Assembly: GCA_000967895.1 (NCBI GenBank) | Contig: FO203512.1 | Location: 2,689,350-2,753,349 of the forward strand | Length of the DNA: 64,000 bases | From: Oleispira antarctica RB-8 | Lineage (GTDB): Bacteria > Pseudomonadota > Gammaproteobacteria > Pseudomonadales > Oceanobacteraceae | Reading direction: 5' to 3' | Shown: one piece after another, positions 20,800 through 28,300 of the stretch | Layout of the letters: the number at the start of each line of letters is the position of its first letter | How positions within the stretch are numbered: position 1 is the first letter of the stretch | The notes under the pieces: generated by a model | Seen by the model: only the letters and a program-made list of their open reading frames with translations | Databases searched by the model: none | Told to the model about the DNA's origin: nothing | Made by a program: the position numbers and the translations under genes

Positions 20800-21952
20800 T
20801 TGAACTATTCAGCCACACCTTAACCAGCTCCCGAGTAGCATCCGATACGATGCCATTATATTTCAAATAGATTTGATCGACTGAGTAGCCTCCCGCTACC
20901 GTCTTATTAAGACCCAGAGTCGCTCTTTCAGGCTCTAGTATTTGATAAGCAAAATACTCTCCTCGAGCTATCCTATTGTGATAAACGAAAATACAGTGGT
21001 GCTGAATCTTTCCTTCCATATGTAGATCACGGTTATTGGTGATGGGGACGATAATCGGTGTTTCAGGTATCGGAGGCACGCCATATTCAACCATCGGTAT
21101 ATCTTGCAATACCTTGTCATTCAATTCAGATACAAGCCTGTCGTGTAGGTTTGTCAGCTGGCGTAAGTCTTTACAGGACCTAATACGGGTCATTATGTTT
21201 ACAGCCGCCAAATCATCAGCCATTCTCAACGTATCTTTAAATGTCATCTCAAATTCATGCCACTTCCACTCAGCACTAAATTTTTGGATAAGCGTTGATG
21301 TTTCTAACTTTGGATATTTTTTTAAAAACTTTAGAAGACGGCCATCGATGAGAGGTAAATGGCTCAAATGTTTAGCGACATTCTGCCAGTCATATTTAGC
21401 TATTAGCTCAAACTCATGCTGGCTAAAGTGTTTTAATGTGAGTTTTTGAATGATTTTTAATACGGCATTACTTTCATCTAATCCGCATGCTGCTAATATT
21501 TTTGTTCTTTTGTAGGAAAAAAGATTCAGGATAAACTCAATACCCCAGCACTGTGATTGAGCCGTTTTAAGAATAATCCATACCAATAGTGGGCTGGTCT
21601 CAAATAATTCACGAGCATACTGCGATCGACTGATAAACCAGAGCAGTACATACAACGTCCCACGGTATTTTAATTCATACTCTAAGAGCTTTTCTTGCAA
21701 GCCTTCAGGAAAAGTAACCAGCCATACGTTAGCCTCTTCAGTATTGCAGATAGCAACAAAAGGTATACCTATTTCACTAATATCAGTAATTTTTTGAATT
21801 TCGCTATCTGCAATACCAGTCCAAGCAATGCCTTTATCCCACGAAGATATTTCTATTATGCAATCATACCCAAAATACTGAGATAAGTTGATAACCAGAC
21901 TATTGCTCTTGTCTGTTTTGACGCATAAAGGCTCTTTTTCATTACTAAGCAT
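20771..21952 (-). CDS. PcfJ-like protein
   Basis: About 393 residues from the ATG at 21952. The GTG three bases upstream is possible, but the decayed paralogue at 23329 also begins MLSNEK. The C-terminal part (~residues 300-385) has the PcfJ pattern: HMEGKIQHHCIFVYHNRIARGEYFAYQI, then ERATLGL and a late VDQIYLKYNGIVS. PcfJ proteins are known from conjugative plasmids and mobile islands without a biochemical role; the conserved HHC and ER residues suggest a catalytic site. It sits between a 34-residue membrane microprotein upstream and the small and FtsZ-like genes downstream. Confidence 0.75.
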   Translation of the reverse strand: MLSNEKEPLCVKTDKSNSLVINLSQYFGYDCIIEISSWDKGIAWTGIADSEIQKITDISEIGIPFVAICNTEEANVWLVTFPEGLQEKLLEYELKYRGTLYVLLWFISRSQYARELFETSPLLVWIILKTAQSQCWGIEFILNLFSYKRTKILAACGLDESNAVLKIIQKLTLKHFSQHEFELIAKYDWQNVAKHLSHLPLIDGRLLKFLKKYPKLETSTLIQKFSAEWKWHEFEMTFKDTLRMADDLAAVNIMTRIRSCKDLRQLTNLHDRLVSELNDKVLQDIPMVEYGVPPIPETPIIVPITNNRDLHMEGKIQHHCIFVYHNRIARGEYFAYQILEPERATLGLNKTVAGGYSVDQIYLKYNGIVSDATRELVKVWLNSSIDECKMVGS

Positions 21953-21966
21953 CACACCTTTAGCTC

Positions 21967-22071
21967 CTATTCTTTATCTTTATTCTTACGCTGGTAAAAA
22001 TACAAAATCATGAAGCTAATACTCAAACCAACAAAAGAAATTAATACATATATCTCTGGTAAATATTCCAT
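21967..22071 (-). CDS. Single-pass membrane microprotein, 34 residues
   Basis: On the minus strand an ideal AAGGAG ribosome binding site stands six bases before the ATG at 22071. The frame encodes MEYLPEIYVLISFVGLSIS, continuing through a hydrophobic helix (residues ~7-27) to a basic tail FYQRKNKDKE and a stop at 21967. An N-out, C-in single-pass topology fits the positive-inside rule. The PcfJ-like gene starts 15 bases later, so the two are likely one transcript. Membrane microproteins beside larger effectors occur in toxin and defence cassettes, but its function is unknown. Confidence 0.65.
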   Translation of the reverse strand: MEYLPEIYVLISFVGLSISFMILYFYQRKNKDKE

Positions 22072-22268
22072 TGTCATCTCCTTCACACTAGATTTATTAA
22101 GTAGAATCAATAAGTTACTACTTAGATAGCTGATAGATTTAGAGTATAGCTATTAACGAAATATTGCTAATAATTCGATAGAAATCGCTTAGAACAAAGC
22201 ATCCATTATCCGCTGCCTGACCTTTACCCTAAGAAATAATATTCATGCGACTTTCAATTCGTCTTAAG

Positions 22269-22313
22269 TTGTAAGATTCATATTGTACGATTTTTACAAT
22301 ATGAATTTTACAA
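22269..22313. repeat. Long AT-rich inverted repeat, 19-bp arms
   Basis: Arms TTGTAAGATTCATATTGTA (22269-22287) and TACAATATGAATTTTACAA (22295-22313) are complementary at 18 of 19 positions around a 7-base loop. The repeat starts four bases after the stop of the RecD remnant, read on the minus strand. It could be the terminator of that lost gene, a protein-binding palindrome or the end of a former mobile element. No clear T run follows. The region 22072-22268 shows no gene. Confidence 0.6.
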
Positions 22314-22316
22314 CCT

Positions 22317-22519
22317 CTAGGTCTTCAGTAGCCCACTCATACGTTCCGTTTTATTCAATACCAGGCGTTCAATCTCTGCATCACCTGCAAACAACATAAA
22401 CGCCTTTTTTGCACGAGTAATAGCGGTGTAGAGAATTTCACGCGTTAAAAGGTTCCTTTGATTTTCAGAAGCCTGTGGCACAACCAGCATGCATTGCTCA
22501 TATTCAGAGCCCTCGATTA
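22317..22519 (-). pseudogene. C-terminal fragment of a RecD-type helicase
   Basis: The open frame reads EGSEYEQCMLVVPQASENQ, continues RNLLTREILYTAITRAKKAF and ends ERMSGLLKT before the stop. This matches the last ~65 residues of exodeoxyribonuclease V alpha (RecD): the motif V/VI region with LLTRE-LYTA-TRA and the terminal RxSGL. Nothing of the remaining ~550 residues is present upstream, where the sequence changes to unrelated AT-rich DNA. It is a deletion remnant of a RecD or RecD-like gene, not a functional gene. Confidence 0.85.
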
Positions 22520-22614
22520 TACAAAGTGCCCTGTATATTCTCTCTTAGAACCAAAAAAACTTATAAAGAATAATGTTCCTGAGCATTTCATATTAAACCA
22601 CTATACTAATACAT

Positions 22615-22633
22615 AAGCCCCCTTGAGGGGCTT
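22615..22633. terminator. Possible terminator hairpin
   Basis: AAGCCCC/GGGGCTT stem of 7 bp with a CTTGA loop, followed on the plus strand by CTTTGT. The T tract is weak on both strands. It lies between the RecD remnant and the decayed PcfJ copy and may end the minus-strand cluster from 24678. Confidence 0.4.
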
Positions 22634-22689
22634 CTTTGTACTTAATTATTAATCTCCCTCAGTGTAAGGATAGCTCTCATTTAGAATCT

Positions 22690-23329
22690 CTTTAATAACT
22701 TTAGAAGACGGCCATCAATGAATGGTAAATGGCTCAAGTGCTTAGCTACATTCCGCCAGTCATATTCAGTTATCAGCTCAAACTGATGTTGCTTAAAATG
22801 CTTTAATTTAAATTTCTGAATAATTTGCTAATACAGACTACTCTCATCTAATCCGCAGGTAGCTAAGATTCTTACTCTTTTCCAGGAAAATACATTAAGG
22901 ATAAACTCAATACTTCAGCCTTGTTTTTGAGCTGTTTTAAGAATATTCCAAACAAGCAAGGGATTAGTTTCGAATATTTTACAGGCATATTGGATCGACT
23001 AATAAACCAAAGCAGTACATACAACGTTCCTAGGTATTTAAACTCATACTCAATGAGCTTTTTTGCAACCCCTCAGGAAAAGTGGCCAACAATGAGCTAG
23101 CCACTTCAACTTTACAGATAGCAACAAAAGGCACACCCAGCTCACTAATATCTGTAATTGTTTTAATATCCGTGTCTGCAGTACCCGTCCAAGTAATGCC
23201 GTTATCCCACGAAGATACTTCTATTATGCAGTCATACCCCAAATACTGAGAAAAATTAATGATCAAATCATTGCCTTTACCGCCTTTACTGCCTTCGACG
23301 TATAATAGACATTTTTCATTGCTAAGCAT
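22690..23329 (-). pseudogene. Decayed, truncated PcfJ-like paralogue
   Basis: From the ATG at 23329 the product starts MLSNEKCLLYVEG and tracks the intact PcfJ-like protein of 20771-21952 (LIINFSQYLGYDCIIEVSSWDNGI-type stretch) for about 85 residues. A frameshift near 23055 breaks it. Nucleotide similarity continues, with further frame breaks, to about 22700, where ACTTTAGAAGACGGCCATC is shared with the intact gene. The C-terminal PcfJ domain (residues ~215-393) is missing altogether. An ancestral duplication followed by decay explains it. Confidence 0.85.
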
Positions 23330-23367
23330 CGAGACTTTACCTCACATTTATTGAGAGCTAAATTCTA

Positions 23368-23571
23368 CTAGCTCCTGCCTGACATAAGCTGCACTAGCTT
23401 TTCTGTCATGAATTCAGACATCGTCAATTCCACACGACTTATATAATGAGAGGAGCACTTAGGACAAGTCTCCATGGAGGTATCCATAATACAATCACCC
23501 TTCGGGGAAATTATTTTTCGCCATCCACACTGGCCACATTCATAAGCCCAAGGTTGAGGTTTTACTGCCAT
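23368..23571 (-). CDS. Small zinc-ribbon protein
   Basis: A 67-residue protein with two CxxC pairs, YECGQCGW (residues ~10-17) and ETCPKCSSHY (~34-43), forming one zinc ribbon. A strong GGAGG ribosome binding site stands nine bases before the start. It lies between the HD-domain gene and the decayed PcfJ copy on the same strand. Such small zinc ribbons often bind nucleic acid or act as assembly factors; no specific family is recognised. Confidence 0.65.
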   Translation of the reverse strand: MAVKPQPWAYECGQCGWRKIISPKGDCIMDTSMETCPKCSSHYISRVELTMSEFMTEKLVQLMSGRS

Positions 23572-23644
23572 AATTCAACGCCTCCTAAGCGCCTATTTGA
23601 AATTTTAAATGCACCCGTCTATTCGGCTCTGATTTATTAGCGCC

Positions 23645-24193
23645 TTATTTTCTTGTTCGTAATGTTACATTTTTATGAATTTCACTAACGATCGGCAGTT
23701 GGTCGTTTGACTCTACTATTGTATTTAGCTCAGTCCATAGACTTTCGCATAACCCCGCTCTATAAACAGACCGTTTAAATACTGAGTGCTCTGATTTATA
23801 AACAGCCAAGAGACGTTCATGCTTATCTAATACGCAGGCCCGAACATTTGCCAGACGATCCGATGCCTTAACAATTAAGGCTAATTCTTGTTCACCCGAT
23901 ACTGCTGCCATTTTTTTATAAGTTTTTACTTTACGATCTTTGCGATCCTGCCCTGGTTCATCTGACAGTATTGCGACACAAGAGGCCACTAACTCTCCGA
24001 ACTCTTCACTTACCTGCGCTACAGTGAAATCAGTGTCTTCAACCACGTCATGTAAATAAGCCACCACTTCGGCCAGCTTACCAAAGGGCTTGGCTATAGC
24101 CGCAACCGCATCAAGGTGAACAGAATAAGGATTCTCACCATACTTTTGATCCCCATGATGGGTTATGGCCCAAGTCCGTGCTTTGTTTTTCAT
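23645..24193 (-). CDS. HD-domain protein, RelA/SpoT hydrolase-like
   Basis: About 182 residues from the ATG at 24193, chosen because AGGAG stands six bases before it; the frame is open to 24235 without a better start. Metal-binding HD residues are visible in YLHDVVEDTDF (~residue 46), with an early HHGDQKYGENPYSVH and a later VKASDRLANVRA (~110), the arrangement of the SpoT and MESH1 (p)ppGpp hydrolase domain. No synthetase or TGS domain is present. It would act as a small alarmone hydrolase or on another nucleotide. It lies in a minus-strand cluster of small genes of mobile-element character. Confidence 0.8.
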   Translation of the reverse strand: MKNKARTWAITHHGDQKYGENPYSVHLDAVAAIAKPFGKLAEVVAYLHDVVEDTDFTVAQVSEEFGELVASCVAILSDEPGQDRKDRKVKTYKKMAAVSGEQELALIVKASDRLANVRACVLDKHERLLAVYKSEHSVFKRSVYRAGLCESLWTELNTIVESNDQLPIVSEIHKNVTLRTRK

Positions 24194-24255
24194 ACAACTC
24201 CTATTTATTACCTGCAATACCATTAACGACCACATCGTTTATTATTTAATGCCGG

Positions 24256-24507
24256 CTAATGTCCGGTTAGTGCCTGCTCTATTTCTTTACTAGCCATTCG
24301 CATTTCCATGTCTCGATCTTCCAGAACATAATCCAACGTATCTCCATCCACTGTTTGATACTGATATCGATTATCAAAGTTACCCGCAGTTATCCGTGCT
24401 ATGGCGCTGATCATGCCAGCGGCCAGATACAAATAAGGCTCTGGATATAAACTGCTGACATTTTCCTCTTGAGTATCGCCAAAGTCATAACTACCTTGGT
24501 GTAACAT
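24256..24507 (-). CDS. Hypothetical protein, 83 residues
   Basis: Acidic soluble protein (MLHQGSYDFGDTQEENVSS start, MEMRMASKEIEQALTGH end) with a GGAAGA ribosome binding site upstream. No known domain. It lies 62 bases before the HD gene and 27 bases after the 47-residue frame on the same strand, consistent with a small operon. Confidence 0.5.
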   Translation of the reverse strand: MLHQGSYDFGDTQEENVSSLYPEPYLYLAAGMISAIARITAGNFDNRYQYQTVDGDTLDYVLEDRDMEMRMASKEIEQALTGH

Positions 24508-24534
24508 GAGTTTAATCTTCCACCAGTAAATCCC

Positions 24535-24678
24535 TTAGGTTCTGTAGCGAACAGGATCATTTAGCAATTGCTTGGCTTGCACGGGGATTACTTTTTGAAT
24601 CCAAGCGGTTTTATCCTTTACTACGTCATTGTCGGCTAGAGCACTATCGATGCTCTGCTTGCTTAAGAGTTCTTCCAT
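24535..24678 (-). CDS. Hypothetical protein, 47 residues
   Basis: A short frame, MEELLSKQSIDSALADNDVV, ending NDPVRYRT before TAA at 24535. The composition looks like a real protein (balanced charge, amphipathic helix), and it heads the run of small minus-strand genes. No family is recognised. Confidence 0.4.
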   Translation of the reverse strand: MEELLSKQSIDSALADNDVVKDKTAWIQKVIPVQAKQLLNDPVRYRT

Positions 24679-25302
24679 TGTTTATACATCCTTATATAAG
24701 ACATTAAGTTTGTATTCTAATAACGACATAGGACGGAATTATTGACTATGTTTGGCGGCGACTTATTACTTGTTCATAAATAACTAACATACCTTATACT
24801 ATGTCGCTATTAGCGACACGTCTATACTGACTGCATAAACATGTCGCCTAATCACTCAGATAAAAAAGATTGAAAATGAAGTGGTTAATACTCTGAATTA
24901 GGTTGCTTATCTTGGTATGCTTGAGTATTTTCATCATAATAATCACGTCAGTTATAAAGGAATCTTCATTGTGACTTCTGAGTACCGAGTAAAATCAGCA
25001 ATGAAATATCCATTATCAGTTTTCTGCTAAGCGCATCAACTTTAAATTATTCGTTATATCGATCACTAGACATACTGGTCTCTTCTTAGATACATTGAAC
25101 TTTAAAGAGTGCCTTGGGAACTAGGGGCACTTCAGATTGGCTCGCTAAATAGAACAAGGACAATTGGACTCATTAACCAAGCTCATCGGTGGCATCGATT
25201 CCTTCGTAAAAAATTGAAAATGAAAAACTATCAGATGCTTATTCAGAGTTCTTAAAGCACATATTGATTAGACAATACAAATTCAGATAAAAGTGAGACG
25301 TA
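24679..25302. other. Gene-free stretch with an inverted repeat and a relic of the WYL-regulator 5' region
   Basis: GTCGCTATTAGCGAC at 24803-24817 is a perfect inverted repeat (7-bp arms). About 24848-24910 resembles the sequence before and at the start of the WYL gene at 30166: GCCTAATCACTCAGAT against GCCTAATTAAGCAGAT, and GATTGAAAATGAAGTGG then AATAC against GATTGAATTATGAAATGG then AATAC. Stops interrupt the frame. The rest, up to the 25303 gene, is AT-rich and shows nothing I can name. Confidence 0.5.
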
Positions 25303-28300
25303 ATGTTAGAAGTACTAGAAATGAACAGCTTTATGAATGCGGTTCAAATGTCAAAGCAAGAAAATATTGATATCTATGAAACAAGTCATAATCGAATCAC
25401 TGCTGACTTTAGAATGGAGAAATCTACAACTGAATCATATAATGGCCGTCAAATTTTAGAATTACTCCAAAATTGTGATGATGCTTTATTAAACGCGATT
25501 AGTAGTGAGAAACGCATAGTAGATATAAAAATTGATACGAAAAATAACCTTCTTTCAATTTCTAATTTTGGTGAAGCCTTTTCCGCGGAAGGCGTTTCTT
25601 CTCTTCTCTTGGCTAATAGTTCTAATAAAGGACGAGAGTTCATTGGTAATAAAGGACTAGGCTTTCGTTCTATTTTGAACTGGGCTAAAAAAGTTACGAT
25701 TAACAGTCATGATTGTAAAATTCATTTCTCTAAATCTATAATTAAAGAATACTTTGAAAAAATAGTCTCCAGTCAAAATGAAAGAGAAGCACTTATACAC
25801 AAGGATAAAGATAAACTGTCTAGAGATGAGGTTCCAATGGCGGTGCTATCAATGCCTAAAATTGAGGAAGACCCTGATCATGAATACACAACAACCATTA
25901 CCATTGAATACAATAAGACAGTGGAAGGTGATATTAAGGAACAGCTAAGTGCACTTAATACAAAGTTGCTGGTTTTCTTAAATCATATTCGTACAATAAA
26001 TATACATTATGAATCTGAAGGTCGAATCGAGACGATACAGACGCTAAGCGATGAAAGTGATCTCAATCATATCGTAACTAATGATGGGACTTGGAATATT
26101 GCTAGCTCCGGGCATGTCTTATTTGACGAGCAAGAAAATGATGATCGGTATTTTGAGGTAAAGCTTGCTTGGCAAGATGAACTGTCAGATGAAGATGCCA
26201 GCTTTTATACTTATTTCCCAACGGCAGTAAGAAGCCACTTACCATTATTGATTCACGGTACTTTTGAGCTGGATTCAACACGAAATAGCTTAAATACTTC
26301 TATTAATGGTGAAAACCAAAGGGTTCTAAAATACACCGCTAATTTCTTAAAAGAAACGGCGTTAAACCGGATTGCTCACAAAGAATGCAACTGGGATGCC
26401 CTTAGAATTCTTTCAGCTAAATCTGTTAACACAACCCCTGTTCTTGAAGAGTTCTATAGCCTTTTAGAACAGAGTAAGAATACAGAAAAGCTATATCCAT
26501 GTATTGATGGTCAATATGTGGCTAAAGATGATGCTATATACCATGGGAAGGCTTTATCCCACTGGGTCTTAGAAAATGGATTGGGAGTATATTTTCCTAA
26601 TTTAATTAAAGCCCCTGAAGCTATGGAATTAGGTGAGTTAAAAAAATACAGTTTTGAAAACTGGATGACAATGATCAATGATGTGAACGATAAATTGACT
26701 GTCCAGTTAAGAGTCGAGTTAATCAAAATCATTACCACTGGCGGAGAAAATTGCTTTAAAGAGATCTATTCAAGTGAGAGTCACCTGCCTTTACTTTTGG
26801 ACAATAGCAATCAAGTCGTAAAAGCTGAAGTTCAAGTTTTCACTAAAGCAATGACTGAATTTAATGGGATATTACCGAGTTATATTGATGATATAGCTTT
26901 TATATCAAGCGAACTTTATGAGTGTTTAAAGACATCACTTCACGAAGAGATTAATACAAAAAGATTAGATAGTGAAAGCGGAGATTCAAGAGCACTCAAG
27001 CGTCTCTTAGCTAATATCGTGAATATAGGTTCTGATGATATTACAGACGTAATTAAACTGATCGTTTCTGAAACTCGGAGTTACTTGAGCTATGAAGGCG
27101 CTGATCAGATAGAAGCTGTCAAAGATATGGTGCAGTCTTTGTTCTCTCTCTTTAAAAGCAATCCCGATAGAAGAGGAACGTTAGGCAGTATCGATAAAAT
27201 TCCTTTAATCTCCAGATCGAATAAAATTGTGATAGCAGAGAACCTTCTGCTTGGTCGTGAGTATGATAAAGGCAATGTTACAGAAACTATCTTTCAAGGA
27301 ATCAAAGACGATGATGAGTTCTTGGCCTGCAATGACACTTGGGGGCTTACACTAGACGATGTATCCATTATCGACTTCTTTACTTGGTTAAATGTCGGAT
27401 ATTTCCCAAGGGTGACAGAAAAAAAAGGGGAATTTGATAGATGGAATGAAGATAGTTATATCAAGTTCGTACTTGATTCTGTGAAGGCTCCAAAGAGCAA
27501 TTGTTATAAATCTTATACAGTTGCAGCTATAGTAGGCTTAGAATCACTATTAGTTCATGAATCATTTAGCCTAGAAAAATTGCTACTGTGGATTTCTCAG
27601 GATCTTAATTTCAAGAAACAGCTCTCGGATGAAAATCGTGACATTTTTAAAACAAAGTTTAATGGATCAGATACGATATTTTCTAAAAAACCTTCTTATC
27701 TTTCGTTTTTAATTCACAATTCAGGTATTACAGATAATGTTTTAGCATCACTGCCTGTAAAAGGCCTAACGTCGATTAAATGTATTGATCGAGATAGTGA
27801 GTTATTTAGCCTTCATTCTATTGAAGACTGGCAAATAGATGAGGTCTTATCTTTGCTTGAAATAAAAAATTCATTCAATGATTTAGAGCCAAAACTAGTC
27901 TACACCTTCTTATCAAACATGAATAATGTACAAATTAGCCAAGAGTTTTATAAACTCTGTTATAAATACTTTAGAGCGAATGAAGATGGGCAATTAAAAG
28001 CTTACAAGCCAAACTTCAATGGCCTTAAGTACTGGGCCAGAAAGGGTGGAATAGAACAGAAATTTGAGCTTATTGATGCGAGTGAAGTTTATTATTCAGA
28101 TAATAAGCTATTACCTCAAGCGATACTCAATGATTACTGGATAATTAATTTACCTAAGAGAATTGGTGAAGACAATGTTAAGAAATTTTTCGGAGTCAAT
28201 TTAATAAAAGATGATATTAAGAGCATTAGTATTATTGACGAAGAGAAAAACTCATTAGACGCTGAACTTAATAAGTATATTAATAGTTTAAAGCCATACC

